Origin: Antiquaquibacter metalliresistens
GTDB taxonomy: Bacteria; Actinomycetota; Actinomycetes; Actinomycetales; Microbacteriaceae
Direction: 5' to 3'
Assembly (NCBI RefSeq): GCF_029211225.1
Contig: NZ_JARGEM010000005.1
Location: forward strand, 244,431 to 308,430
Length of the DNA: 64,000 nt
Positions 44,632 to 53,392 of the stretch are shown piece by piece. The notes below the pieces were generated by a model. The model was not told the origin of the DNA and ran no database searches. It worked only from the letters and a program-made list of their open reading frames with translations. The position numbers and the translations under genes were made by a program. Each line of letters opens with the position of its first letter. Positions within the stretch are counted from its first letter, which is position 1.

Positions 44632-44979
44632 ATGTCGACACCAGCGCCCCTGACCGAGTGGAACCCGCAGTCCGCCGACCGCATGCTGCTCGCCGGCGAC
44701 GAGTCCGCCATCGGCACGATCCGGATGATGCTCGCGGCGCTGCCGGCCAACGCCCGCGGACAGGTCTTCGTCGAGGTGCAGCGGGAGTCGGACGTCGAGC
44801 CCCTCACGGCCCCCGGTCGGTTCGCGGTCTGCTGGCTCGTTCGCGATCGTGGCCAGTCGCTGCGTCGCTCCGTGGACGCTTGGCTCACCGAGATGCTCCC
44901 CGTGAGTGCCTACGGCGAGAGCACGGTCTACGCCTGGATCGCCGAGGACGGGCCGGCACGCCTGCTCAGCTCGAACTAG
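44632..44979 (+). CDS. SIP-like siderophore-interacting domain protein
   Basis: A 115-residue protein similar to the C-terminal (NAD(P)H-binding) half of siderophore-interacting ferric reductases: DRMLLAGDESAIGTIRMMLA, GQVFVEVQRESDVEPL and ESTVYAWIAEDGPARLL. The flavin-binding N-terminal half is missing, so it cannot be a full reductase. The DtxR-like site in its promoter supports an iron-limitation role. TATACT ends 9 nt before ATG, leaving a very short leader. Whether the separate half-domain is active is unknown. Confidence 0.82.
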   Translation: MSTPAPLTEWNPQSADRMLLAGDESAIGTIRMMLAALPANARGQVFVEVQRESDVEPLTAPGRFAVCWLVRDRGQSLRRSVDAWLTEMLPVSAYGESTVYAWIAEDGPARLLSSN

Positions 44980-45787
44980 CTGCAGCAGCGAGCCCGACGA
45001 GACGCGCGCTCTCGGCCCACAGCGCATCCCCGATCCCCGCGATGCGTGCGCTGCGGTTGACCCGGCCGTCCGGCCGGAACCGATCGAAGTACGTGCCGCT
45101 CGGTGCGGGCACGGTCTCGTCCGTGACGAGCCGCACGAGGGGAGCCGCGCCCTGCTCGGGGGAGAGCGCGAGCCAGCCCAGGCCCAACCGATTGCCGGTG
45201 CGCACCAGCGCCTTCTCGGCACCGAAACCGGTCGCCACGTAGCCCGGGTGGAACGAGTACGCCTCGAAGCCCCGCTCCGCGAGGGACCGGGTGAACAGGA
45301 TCGTGGCGATCTTGCTCGTGCCGTAGGGGCGCCACCCGCCCAGCCACGGGCGCCCCTCCCACTCCAGGTCGTCGAGCCGCAGCTGCCCGAAGGTGTTGCC
45401 GATGCTCGCGGTGCCGATGATGCGCGCCGTCGTCAGCCGCGGCATGAGCAGGTTCGTCAGCAGGAACGGGGCGAGATGGTTGTGCTGCAGGGTGCGCTCG
45501 TACCCGTCGACAGACAGTGCCCGAGCGCTCTGCATCCCACCGGCGTTGTTCGCGAGCACGTCGATGCGCTCGTACGCGTCGGCGAGGGATGCCGCGAGCC
45601 CGCGCACATCGTCGAGCCGGTCGTAGTCCGCGAGGAACGCCGTGCCGCCGACGCTCTCGGCGACGGCCCGGGTGCGTTCCGGGTGGCGACCCACGACGGC
45701 GACGTGCCATCCCTCGTCCGCGATGGCGCGCGCGGCGGCGGCCCCGATTCCCGAGCTCGCTCCGGTGATGACCGCGACTCGCGTCAC
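44966..45787 (-). CDS. short-chain dehydrogenase (retinol dehydrogenase-like)
   Basis: A 273-residue SDR: TGASSGIGAAAAR, NNAGGM, IGTASIGN with Ser, and catalytic YGTSKIATILF. The WEGRPWLGGW and SFHPGYVATGF blocks match the WW-oxidoreductase/retinol dehydrogenase-like group. Start GTG overlaps the upstream stop (GTGA), so it is coupled to the HExxH gene. Substrate unknown. Confidence 0.9.
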   Translation of the reverse strand: MTRVAVITGASSGIGAAAARAIADEGWHVAVVGRHPERTRAVAESVGGTAFLADYDRLDDVRGLAASLADAYERIDVLANNAGGMQSARALSVDGYERTLQHNHLAPFLLTNLLMPRLTTARIIGTASIGNTFGQLRLDDLEWEGRPWLGGWRPYGTSKIATILFTRSLAERGFEAYSFHPGYVATGFGAEKALVRTGNRLGLGWLALSPEQGAAPLVRLVTDETVPAPSGTYFDRFRPDGRVNRSARIAGIGDALWAESARLVGLAAAASSS

Positions 45788-46212
45788 AGGTACCCGCCCT
45801 TCTTCAGTCCAGCTTCGATCTCGAATCGGTTGCGCCGTCCATCCTGCCCTGCCTCGACGTAGAGAGGGATGAAGGCCAGCCCGTACTTGCGCCACTGCGC
45901 GCGGTGCACGGCCTCGTGCTCCAGGATGTCATCGCTGATGTTGTCGCCGGTGAGGTAGACCGCTCCGACCGTGGTGCCGCCGCGCCCGTAGGCCCAGCTC
46001 GGGAGGTTGCGCGCCACGATCACGCCGCCGCGCCGCGAGAGGTGGCAGCCGCCGAGCAGCGCGCCCCAGATCACCGCGCAGGCGGTCGCGAACCAGTAGC
46101 CGGGTCGGGAGATCACCGGGTGCAGCAGCACCCGCCGCAGCCACCCGATGCGTGCCACCCCGCGCACGATACCCCCGGAACCGCGCGTCGCCACGGGCCC
46201 CGGCTGCTCCAT
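45784..46212 (-). CDS. small membrane protein with HExxH motif
   Basis: A 142-residue protein. A hydrophobic segment at about 40-56 (YWFATACAVIWGALLGG) precedes a domain with YLTGDNISDDILEHEAVHRAQW; His99-Glu100-x-x-His103 is a zinc-protease-type motif followed by YGLAFIPLYVEAG and EIEAG, which supplies a possible third ligand. No protease is proven. TAGGCT ends 7 nt before ATG, so it has its own leaderless promoter. The following SDR is translationally coupled. Confidence 0.75.
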   Translation of the reverse strand: MEQPGPVATRGSGGIVRGVARIGWLRRVLLHPVISRPGYWFATACAVIWGALLGGCHLSRRGGVIVARNLPSWAYGRGGTTVGAVYLTGDNISDDILEHEAVHRAQWRKYGLAFIPLYVEAGQDGRRNRFEIEAGLKKGGYL

Positions 46213-46234
46213 GCTCGGCAGCCTATCGCGGTGC

Positions 46235-47650
46235 TCAGCCCCGCAAGGTCGGGCGCCCGTAGGTCTCGAGCAGACGCAGCCAGATCTCGTTCATCGTGGG
46301 GTAGGCGGGCACGGCGTGCCAGAGCCGTTCCAGCGGCACCTCGCCGACGATCGCGATCGTCGCGGCCTGGATGAGCTCGGCGACGTCCTGCCCGACGAAG
46401 GTGACCCCGATGACGGTTCCGCGCTGCTCATCGACGACCATGCGCGCGCGGCCGCGGTAACCATCCGCCTGCAGGCTCGCCCCCGCGACGTGTCCGAGCT
46501 CGTAGTCGACGACACGGATGTCGCGCCCCGCCGCGATCGCCGCCTGCGAGGTCAGTCCCACCGAGGCCACCTCCGGCTCGCTGAACGTCACCTGGGGCAC
46601 GGCGGAATGGTCGGCGGTGGCGACGTGGATGCCCCAGGGCGCGTCATCCACCCGTTCGCCCTTCGCCCGGGCCGCGATCACGTCGCCCGCCGCCCGGGCC
46701 TGGTACTTGCCCTGGTGGGTCAGCAGCGCCCGATGGTTCACGTCGCCCGTGGCGTAGAGCCAGTCGACGCCGTCGACGCGCAGGGTGTCGTCGACGGTGA
46801 GCCACGATCCGGGCTCGAGTCCGATCGTCTCGAGCCCGATGTCGTTCGTGCGCGGCACCCGGCCGGTCGCCACCAGCACCTGCTCGGCGAGCACCGTCTC
46901 ACCGCCGGCCGTGAGCGTCACCCCGGCGTCGCTGCGCTCCACCCGCTCGGGCGCGGCGTAGCGGAGGTCGACACCCAGCTCGCGCAGCCCGGTGGCCACC
47001 GAATCGCCGACGAAGTCCTCCTGGTTGGTCAGCAGCCCGCTGCGCGCGAACACCGTGACGGCGGTGCCGAAGCTGGCGTACGCGGTCGCCATTTCGACCG
47101 CGACCACACCGCCGCCGATGATCGCGAGGCTCTGCGGCGCCGACTGGGCGCTCGTCGCATCCCGCGGCGTCCAGGGCGCGGCATCGAGCAGCCCCGGGAT
47201 GTCGGGGAGCACCGGATCGGAACCGGTGCTGACCACGACCGCGTGGCGCGCGCTCAGCGCGGACGCGGTGCCGTCGGATGCGGTGACCGTCACCTCGCGA
47301 ACCCCCGTGATGCGTCCGTGACCTCGCACCAGCTCGATCCCCGCGCCGTGCACCCACGAGACCTGGCTCGAATCGTCCCAGTCGTGAGTGAACGAGTTGC
47401 GTCGAGCGAGCACGGCGGACACGTCGAGTCCACCCGTCACGGCCTGTTTGGCGCCCCCGAGACGCTGTGCGGCGCGCAGCGCCATGCCGCTGCGGATGAG
47501 CGCCTTGGAGGGCATGCAGGCCCAGTATGAGCATTCACCGCCCACGAGCTCGCTCTCGATGAGCACCGCGGTCAGACCGCCCTGCACCGCGCGATCCGCA
47601 ACGTTCTCGGCGACCGCGCCCGCCCCGATGATGACGACGTCATACTCCAT
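46235..47650 (-). CDS. FAD/NAD(P) pyridine nucleotide-disulfide oxidoreductase
   Basis: A 471-residue flavoprotein of the dihydrolipoamide dehydrogenase/mercuric reductase fold. FAD motif IIGAGAVAENVADRA, redox-active pair Cys40/Cys45 in GGECSYWACMPSKAL, NAD motif IIGGGVVAVEMATAYA, and second FAD motif TGDVNHRALLTHQG. The C-terminal HAVPAYPTMNEIWLRLLE lacks the HPTxxE His, so the partner acid-base differs from true disulfide reductases. Mycothione reductase and quinone reductase roles are both possible. TAGGGT ends 6 nt before ATG. Confidence 0.88.
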   Translation of the reverse strand: MEYDVVIIGAGAVAENVADRAVQGGLTAVLIESELVGGECSYWACMPSKALIRSGMALRAAQRLGGAKQAVTGGLDVSAVLARRNSFTHDWDDSSQVSWVHGAGIELVRGHGRITGVREVTVTASDGTASALSARHAVVVSTGSDPVLPDIPGLLDAAPWTPRDATSAQSAPQSLAIIGGGVVAVEMATAYASFGTAVTVFARSGLLTNQEDFVGDSVATGLRELGVDLRYAAPERVERSDAGVTLTAGGETVLAEQVLVATGRVPRTNDIGLETIGLEPGSWLTVDDTLRVDGVDWLYATGDVNHRALLTHQGKYQARAAGDVIAARAKGERVDDAPWGIHVATADHSAVPQVTFSEPEVASVGLTSQAAIAAGRDIRVVDYELGHVAGASLQADGYRGRARMVVDEQRGTVIGVTFVGQDVAELIQAATIAIVGEVPLERLWHAVPAYPTMNEIWLRLLETYGRPTLRG

Positions 47651-47718
47651 GCGCCCACCCTACGACGCTGCCGATATGCTCTGACCAGACAGTCCACCTC
47701 AGTTTTCGGGAGCCGCTC

Positions 47719-48309
47719 GTGAGCATCCGCCTCGCATCGATCGCCACCATCGCCGCCGCATCCGTGGCGCTCCTCGCCGGATGCACCGCCACAACGTTGA
47801 GCGCGGCCGCCGAGGACATCGCGACCACCGCGGAGAACGCCCTCGAAGAGCAGGTGGGTTCCCGCCCCGAGATCGACTGCGGCACGGGCGAGATCGAGCT
47901 CAAGGTCGGGCTGGTCGTCGACTGCGTGCTCACCGACCCGACGACCGGCGAGCAGTTCGACGCGCCGGTGACCATCGAGGCCATCGAGGGATCCACCTAC
48001 ACGGTCGGCGTGCAGGTCGGCGACGCCCCGATCAACGCGCCGGAGCCGCAGCCGACCGTGGAGCCGGACCCCTCCGGCAACCCGACCGTGCCGGGCGACG
48101 ACATCGCACAACTCGCGGCGGGCGCGCTCGAGTCCGTGCTCGGGTTCCTGCCGGAGCTCGCCTGCCCCGAGGCACAGGTGCAGATCGTGGTCGGCAACAC
48201 CACGTTCTGCAGCTTCGACGACGAACAGGGCGTCGCGCACGACGTGCGCGTGGACATCACCGAGTTCGACGGCTCGAACTACAGCATCAACGCCGAAGTG
48301 CTGAACTAG
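47719..48309 (+). CDS. lipoprotein with two DUF4333-type domains
   Basis: A 196-residue lipoprotein. The signal ends in lipobox LLAGC. Two similar domains follow: residues about 38-102 (ALEEQVGSRPEIDCGTGEI ... VDCVLTD) and about 135-196 (ALESVLGFLPELACPEAQ ... TFCSFDD). Each has the paired cysteines of DUF4333. A Pro/Glu linker joins them. GTG 47719 is preceded by CGGGAG; -10 TATGCT near 47675 gives a leader of about 35 nt. Confidence 0.8.
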   Translation: MSIRLASIATIAAASVALLAGCTATTLSAAAEDIATTAENALEEQVGSRPEIDCGTGEIELKVGLVVDCVLTDPTTGEQFDAPVTIEAIEGSTYTVGVQVGDAPINAPEPQPTVEPDPSGNPTVPGDDIAQLAAGALESVLGFLPELACPEAQVQIVVGNTTFCSFDDEQGVAHDVRVDITEFDGSNYSINAEVLN

Positions 48310-49118
48310 CGGGCCAGAGCGGCGACGATCCGCAGGATGGTCGGCAGGTCGTCGACCGCGGCCTCCGCCGAGGCCGGCGCGAACTCCGTGATGCCCGCGC
48401 CGACGAGCTCGAAGCGCTCCCGCAGTGCGTCGAGCTGCGCGATGAGCGCGGTCGGAGTCAACCCGAACGGTTCGGGGGAGTCGAGCCCCGAGAACTCGCC
48501 CGGGTCGAGCACATCCAGGTCGATGTGCACGTACACCGTCGTGGCTCCCGTCGCCGCGACCGCCGCGACGAGCGCGACGGGGTCATCACCGAGCACCGGG
48601 ATGCCGCGTTCGGCGATGAACGCCTGCTCCGGGGGATCGAACGACCTGGCTCCCACCAGCACGAGACGTTCCGGTGCCAGTGCCACCGGGGGAACCAGTC
48701 CCGCCTCGCAGTCCCCGAGCAGCGCGCGCAGCACCATCCCGTTGAAGTCGCCCGAGGGGGAGGACTGGGGCGTGTTGAGGTCGGGGTGCGCGTCGAACCA
48801 GACGACCGCGGCATCCGGGCGCCGTTCGAGCGCGTGCCCGATCGCACCGAGCTCGACACCGCAGTCCCCGCCGATCGTGATCGGTGTGTCGGCGATGCCG
48901 CGCAGTGTCTGCGTCAACCGGTCGCGCACGAGCGCGATCGAGCTCATCCGGTGCACCGCCGTGCCGAGCGCGTCACCGGCCTCGAGCGGCACGTCGACCA
49001 CGCGGGTGGATGCCACGGGCAGGTCCTCGCAGATCGCCGCCGCACCGTCGACCAGGCGCATCGCGCGGGATGACCCCGATGCCTGCCACTCGGGGACGAC
49101 GACGAACGCGACGGTCAT
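48306..49118 (-). CDS. arginase/agmatinase-family protein
   Basis: A 270-residue ureohydrolase-fold protein. Metal motifs are GGDC (83-86), DAHPD (109-113) and HIDLDVLDP with Asp200 and Asp202. The canonical GGDHS histidine is replaced by Cys86, so metal content or substrate may differ from arginase. TAGGGT ends 6 nt before ATG 49118 and overlaps the stop of the upstream reductase gene; a TTG two codons earlier is rejected. The 3' end shares CTAG with the convergent lipoprotein gene. Confidence 0.85.
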   Translation of the reverse strand: MTVAFVVVPEWQASGSSRAMRLVDGAAAICEDLPVASTRVVDVPLEAGDALGTAVHRMSSIALVRDRLTQTLRGIADTPITIGGDCGVELGAIGHALERRPDAAVVWFDAHPDLNTPQSSPSGDFNGMVLRALLGDCEAGLVPPVALAPERLVLVGARSFDPPEQAFIAERGIPVLGDDPVALVAAVAATGATTVYVHIDLDVLDPGEFSGLDSPEPFGLTPTALIAQLDALRERFELVGAGITEFAPASAEAAVDDLPTILRIVAALAR

Positions 49119-49127
49119 GCGCAAACC

Positions 49128-49763
49128 CTAGCGCGTCGCCCTCGCGATGCTCTCGCGCAGTCCCGGAGCCGCCTCGACGGCGGTGTAGGCGGGCGTGTCG
49201 CGCTCGACGCGCCAGCTCTCCGAGAGCGGGCCGAGGTCGACGGCGTCGAAACCGAACTCGTCGTAGAGTCGCACGGCGAAGTCCCGGGCGTCGGCGTGGT
49301 CGCTGGCGGTCGCCAGAGCACGCCGGCCGGGCGTACCGGTCGGCGTGCCGTGGGTGGTGATGTGCTTGGAATAGATGTGGTTGAAGGCCTTCGCCACGCG
49401 GCTGCCCGCGAGGTGCTCCTGCAGCAGGCCGCTCGTCGTCGCGGTCTTGGCGTCGAGCCTCGCGATGCGGCCGTCCCGCTCGAAGTAGTAGTTGTTGGCG
49501 TCGAGCACGATCTTGCCCGCCAGCGGCGCCGGGTCGATCTCGCCGATGCGCCCCAACGGGATCGCCACCAGCGCGACGTCGCCGACTGCGGCGGCGTCGG
49601 CGGCCCAGGCCGCGCTCGCTCTCGGACCGAGCTCGGCGACGAGGTCGGCGAGTGTCTCGGGCGCCCTCGAATTGGAGACGACGACGTCGTATCCGGTCTG
49701 GATCGCCTTGCGGGCGACCTGGCTGCCGATGTTGCCTGCTCCGATGAGCGCGATGGTGGTCAT
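49128..49763 (-). CDS. NADPH-dependent F420 reductase-type dinucleotide-binding protein
   Basis: A 211-residue NADP-binding protein: IALIGAGNIGSQVARKAIQTGYDVVVSNSR has the GxGxxG fold with NSR selecting NADPH, and VAKAFNHIYSKH matches the FNO/NpdG catalytic region. It belongs to the group annotated as NADPH:F420 oxidoreductase or NADP oxidoreductase. Whether this organism makes F420 cannot be told from the window. Confidence 0.8.
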   Translation of the reverse strand: MTTIALIGAGNIGSQVARKAIQTGYDVVVSNSRAPETLADLVAELGPRASAAWAADAAAVGDVALVAIPLGRIGEIDPAPLAGKIVLDANNYYFERDGRIARLDAKTATTSGLLQEHLAGSRVAKAFNHIYSKHITTHGTPTGTPGRRALATASDHADARDFAVRLYDEFGFDAVDLGPLSESWRVERDTPAYTAVEAAPGLRESIARATR

Positions 49764-49778
49764 GCCCGCCTACAACGC

Positions 49779-49812
49779 CGAAGGGGCCCGAGATTCTTCC
49801 CGGGCCCCTTCG
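49779..49812 (-). terminator. terminator of the TPM-pspA operon
   Basis: A perfect 12-bp stem (CGAAGGGGCCCG at 49779-49790 with CGGGCCCCTTCG at 49801-49812) and 10-nt loop, placed 13 bp after the pspA stop and before the next minus-strand gene. Confidence 0.8.
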
Positions 49813-49825
49813 TGCGGTCGGCGCG

Positions 49826-50560
49826 TCAGGAGGTGACGGCCTTCGGGCTGTTGCCCGCCTTCAACGCTGCGAGCCGCAGGTCGACCTCGGCCTGCTCGCC
49901 CAGCTGGTCCAGTTCGTTGAACTGCGCGTCGAGCGTGGATGCCGCGATCTCCTGCTTGCCGAGCACCATGGCCTCCTCGCGGCGGATCTTCTCCTCGAAG
50001 CGCCCGATCTCGCTCGTCGGGTCCATGATGTCGATCGACTTGACGGCGTCCTGCACCTGCTGCTGGGCCTGCGCGGTCTTCGCCCGCGCCACGAGCTCGT
50101 CGCGCTTCGAGGTGAGCTCGTTGAGCTTGGCGCGCATGCCCTCGAGGCCCTTCTTGAGCTGGTCGACGACCTGCGTCTGCGAGGCGATCGTCGGCTCGAC
50201 GACCTTCGCCTCGTTCTCGCTGGAGACCTGCTTGCTGAGCGCGACCTTGGCCAGGTTGTCGAACTTGTCGGCGTCGGCGGTGTTGCCGGCGGCGCGCAGC
50301 TCGTCGGCCTTCTGGCTCGCGGCGAGCGCCTTGCGGCCCCAGTCGGCGGCGGCTTCGACGTCTTCGACGTGGTCCTGCTCCATCAGGCGCAGGTTGCCGA
50401 TGGTCTGAGCGACTGCGCTCTCGGCCTCGGCGATCGAGTTCGTGTAGTCGCGCACGAGCTGGTCGAGCATGAGCTGGGGGTCTTCGGCCTGGTCGAGCAG
50501 GGCGTTGATGTTCGCCTTGAGCAACTGCGAGATGCGTCCGAGAATCGATTGCTTGGCCAT
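49826..50560 (-). CDS. pspA: phage-shock protein A (PspA/IM30) family
   Basis: A 244-residue almost wholly helical ESCRT-III-like protein that stabilises membranes under stress. N-terminal amphipathic KQSILGRISQLLKANINALL is followed by DPQLMLDQLVRDYTNSIAEA, the family start, then long coiled coils to about residue 215. GAAGGAAGG precedes ATG 50560. It lies 28 bp after the TPM-domain gene, a frequent actinobacterial pair. Confidence 0.93.
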   Translation of the reverse strand: MAKQSILGRISQLLKANINALLDQAEDPQLMLDQLVRDYTNSIAEAESAVAQTIGNLRLMEQDHVEDVEAAADWGRKALAASQKADELRAAGNTADADKFDNLAKVALSKQVSSENEAKVVEPTIASQTQVVDQLKKGLEGMRAKLNELTSKRDELVARAKTAQAQQQVQDAVKSIDIMDPTSEIGRFEEKIRREEAMVLGKQEIAASTLDAQFNELDQLGEQAEVDLRLAALKAGNSPKAVTS

Positions 50561-50588
50561 GGGATGCCTTCCTTCAGGTCGTGACTGT

Positions 50589-52634
50589 TTAGAACCTACC
50601 GCCGCGGCTGCGCCCGCCACCACTGCGCCGGGATGAACTCCGGGAACTCCCACCGAAGGATCCGGAACGCGAGCTGCGGCTCGAGCCGCCGCCCCAGCTG
50701 CTGCGCGAGCCCCCGCCGGAACGCGAGCCGCCGCTGGAACGCGAGCCGCCGCTGAGGCCGCCACCGAGGATCCAGCCGGTGAGCAGACCACCGAGGTCGG
50801 CGCCGTCGGAGCCGCGGTAGTACCCACCACCCGACGTGTCGAAGTCCTGTCGGGCTTCGTAGCCCTGCACGTCGCTGCGCGCGAGCGAGAGCGCGCTCGA
50901 CGCGAGTTCGTTCGCGCGTTGCGCCTCGGCGAGCGCCTGGATCGGGTCGGCCTCGGCGAGCGCGGACGCCTGCGTGAGGTGGCGGTCGGCCTCGCTCACG
51001 CGGGTGCGTGCCGATTCGCCAACCCCGCCCCGGCGCGTGGTGATGTAGTCCATCGCCGCGGTCACCTGCGCCCGCGCGGTCGCGATCGCCGCGTCGAGCT
51101 GCCCGCGTGCGCGCGCGAGTTCCTCCTGCTTGTCGCGCACCCCCGTGAACACCTGCTCGAGGGCGGCATTCGCGGCCTGGAGCCGCGCCAGGGCGGTGGT
51201 GGGGTCGTCCGCGGCTCGGCGCGCGGCCTCGAGCTCCTCGGCGGCCGCGGCGATCGCGGGTGTGAGCGCGGCATCCGTCGGCAGTGCCCGGGCGGCGGCG
51301 ATGTCCTGCTCCGTGTCGGCGACCACCGCGTCGAGTCCGGAGGCGGCGGTGTCGAGTTCCGCGCCGAGTGAGGCGATCGCGTCGAAGAGCTGGTTCGCCT
51401 GCCCGACGCTCGCCTGTGCGGCTCGCACCTGGATGGCGGCCGCCGAGGCCTTGCCGGCGGTGATCAACTCCTGCGCCCGGCTCGATGCGTCGTCGGCGAA
51501 GGCGAGAAGCTTGTCCGCCTGCGTGAGGTTCTCACTCACCGGCCGCAGCGCCGAAACGGCGAAGCGCGCTTCCAGAGCGGCCAGTGCGGTCGCCGCCTCG
51601 GCCCGGCGCTGCGCTGCGGCGCCGGCGAGCTCGCGTGCACTCGCCAGAGCCTGCGGAGCGTTCTTCTCGAGGTCCCGCAGTTCGTCGAAGGCGTCCGCCT
51701 GCGCGTCGAGTTCGGCATCCGCGGCCTCGCACAACTCGATGATCCGAATGGTCCAGGCGCGCCGGTCGGCATCGCTGTCCGGTTGGGCGTCATCCAACTG
51801 CTGCTTGAGGGTGAAGGCCTCCTGCACCTTCGCCTTCGCGGCCGCGAGCGCCGCAGTGAAGTCCTTGGTGGCCTGCTCCCCGAACTGTGCGACCGCGAAG
51901 CCGAGTTCCTGCTCGGAGGTCTTCACCGAATCGTCCAGCTGCACGAGCAGGCTTCCAGCGCGCTGGTCCAATTGCTGCTGCGTGAGCCCGGCAGGGTCGC
52001 CGCCGCCGTCTCCGCGCTTGCCGCGTCTGCGCGAGTACACGAACACGCCGACGCCGACTCCGGCGCCGACCACGGCCACCCCGCCCACGATCGGGAGAAT
52101 CGGGATGCCGCCGCCACCGGCCTCCGGCTCGGACGGCGTGCCGGTCGGCTGATTCGGGCCGACCACTCCGGTTGCCTCGGCCTCGAGGGTCTGGGCTCCC
52201 GCGATCGCGGCCGCAGCCCAGTCGCTGTCGCGCAGCTCCGTCTCGATCGCCGATTCGACGCGATCCAGCTGGCTGTCCGAGAGCGGGAACGCACTGTCGA
52301 TCGAGATGGCGTAGAGCCGGTCGGTGACGGCGACCGCCAGAAGCAGGTCGCGCGGGCCGAGGAAGTTGTCCTGCGCCGTCTGGTCCGCCCAGTCGATCGG
52401 ATCGTCGGGGTTGCTGAAGGAGTCGACGAACACCACGTAGAGGCCGAGGTTGGCGCGTTCGTAGAGCGCATCGAGGGCATCCTGCACGTCGGCTTCGCGT
52501 CCGGCGATCGCGCCGACGGTGTCGAGCACGTAGGCGCCGCCGAGATCGACCGGATCGTCGGCGTGCGCCGCCGGGGCCGCCAGCAGCGCCAGTCCGGCGG
52601 CGAGGGCGAGTGTCGCTCCGAGTCGTGACAGCAT
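50589..52634 (-). CDS. TPM-domain membrane protein with Ser/Gly/Arg-rich tail
   Basis: A 681-residue protein with signal peptide (1-25), an extracytoplasmic TPM domain at about 30-155 (DVQDALDALYERANLGLYVVFVDS), a membrane helix near 175-195, a long cytoplasmic coiled-coil region rich in Ala/Glu (about 210-590) and a tail of SGGSRS-type repeats ending GGRF. TPM proteins are linked to membrane stress and photosystem maintenance in other phyla. It leads the operon with pspA. A TAGAAT -10 hexamer lies upstream and GAGAGGA acts as ribosome site. Confidence 0.88.
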   Translation of the reverse strand: MLSRLGATLALAAGLALLAAPAAHADDPVDLGGAYVLDTVGAIAGREADVQDALDALYERANLGLYVVFVDSFSNPDDPIDWADQTAQDNFLGPRDLLLAVAVTDRLYAISIDSAFPLSDSQLDRVESAIETELRDSDWAAAAIAGAQTLEAEATGVVGPNQPTGTPSEPEAGGGGIPILPIVGGVAVVGAGVGVGVFVYSRRRGKRGDGGGDPAGLTQQQLDQRAGSLLVQLDDSVKTSEQELGFAVAQFGEQATKDFTAALAAAKAKVQEAFTLKQQLDDAQPDSDADRRAWTIRIIELCEAADAELDAQADAFDELRDLEKNAPQALASARELAGAAAQRRAEAATALAALEARFAVSALRPVSENLTQADKLLAFADDASSRAQELITAGKASAAAIQVRAAQASVGQANQLFDAIASLGAELDTAASGLDAVVADTEQDIAAARALPTDAALTPAIAAAAEELEAARRAADDPTTALARLQAANAALEQVFTGVRDKQEELARARGQLDAAIATARAQVTAAMDYITTRRGGVGESARTRVSEADRHLTQASALAEADPIQALAEAQRANELASSALSLARSDVQGYEARQDFDTSGGGYYRGSDGADLGGLLTGWILGGGLSGGSRSSGGSRSGGGSRSSWGGGSSRSSRSGSFGGSSRSSSRRSGGGRSRGGRF
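50718..50753 (-). repeat. 18-bp tandem direct repeat in the TPM gene tail
   Basis: Two exact copies of GGAACGCGAGCCGCCGCT (plus strand) encode consecutive S-G-G-S-R-S-type hexapeptides. Repeat-number variation could change tail length between strains. Confidence 0.8.
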
Positions 52635-52771
52635 CGGCGGTTCCTCTCGATTCGCTACATCCGGATTCTAGCGATCGCCTTACCTGGGACTTCCCTGAGA
52701 CTTCGCCGACTGCCACAATTGGGCCGACCGCGCCCGACTGCGGCGCGGCACAACGCAAGGGGAGATGCAAG

Positions 52772-53332
52772 ATGGTCGTTGACAAGGACTCCGCCAACTG
52801 GCGGCTGTTCGGTGGGGGCGGGCTCGTCGTGGCAGGGCTGCTCTGGCTGCTCGGGGTGATCCTCGAGGTGGCCGGCGTGGTCGCCGTCGGCGGGTGGATC
52901 GTGATCGTCGCCCTGTTCGTGCTCGGTGTCGCACTGTTCCTCGTCGCCTTCGGCGAGACCGGATCGAACGGCGCGGTCGGTGCCTCCGTGTTCGGCAAGG
53001 TGGTGCTCGTCGCGTTCGGCCTCGGCTGGATCTTGTTCGGGGTGATCTCGTTGCTCGGGGCCCTCGGCATCGCGGCGCCGACGGTGCTCGGAGTGATCGC
53101 GGCCGTGCTCGTCGTCGTGGGCGGCATCCTGTCGACCTTCGCGATCTACCAGCGCGGTGTCGCCCGCGGCATCGCCAAGTGGGTCATCGCGCTGCCGGTG
53201 GCGTGGGGGATCCTCTGGATCATCCACATCCTCGGTTGGGTGTCCCTGCTGAGCGCCGCCGTGCTCGCCGGCGTGCTCGGTGCGCTCTACGCGATCACGG
53301 GCGTGCTGTACCTGCTGAACCGCAAGAGCTAG
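52772..53332 (+). CDS. membrane protein, HdeD/DUF308-like
   Basis: A 186-residue protein with six hydrophobic helices, from LVVAGLLWLLGVILEVAGVV to LAGVLGALYAITGVLYLL, in the three-hairpin pattern of HdeD-like proteins. Helices 3-4 include VLVAFGLGWILFGVISLLGA. Function unknown; acid or membrane stress is suggested for relatives. AAGGGGAG precedes ATG 52772 by about 8 nt. Confidence 0.75.
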   Translation: MVVDKDSANWRLFGGGGLVVAGLLWLLGVILEVAGVVAVGGWIVIVALFVLGVALFLVAFGETGSNGAVGASVFGKVVLVAFGLGWILFGVISLLGALGIAAPTVLGVIAAVLVVVGGILSTFAIYQRGVARGIAKWVIALPVAWGILWIIHILGWVSLLSAAVLAGVLGALYAITGVLYLLNRKS

Positions 53333-53350
53333 GCCGCACCGGCGGACGAC

Positions 53351-53386
53351 GCGGCTCCCCGTCACACGGTCGTGGCGGGGAGCCGC
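53351..53386. terminator. bidirectional hairpin between convergent genes
   Basis: An 11-bp perfect stem (GCGGCTCCCCG with CGGGGAGCCGC) and 14-nt loop lie between the HdeD-like gene and the sigma-operon membrane protein gene, likely ending both transcripts. Confidence 0.75.
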
Positions 53387-53392
53387 GCGCAG

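Noticed and set aside
50561..50830. N-terminal extension of pspA
   Set aside because: The extra residues are Ala/Val/Pro repeats read out of frame from the TPM gene tail; ATG 50560 has a good ribosome site and the conserved family start.
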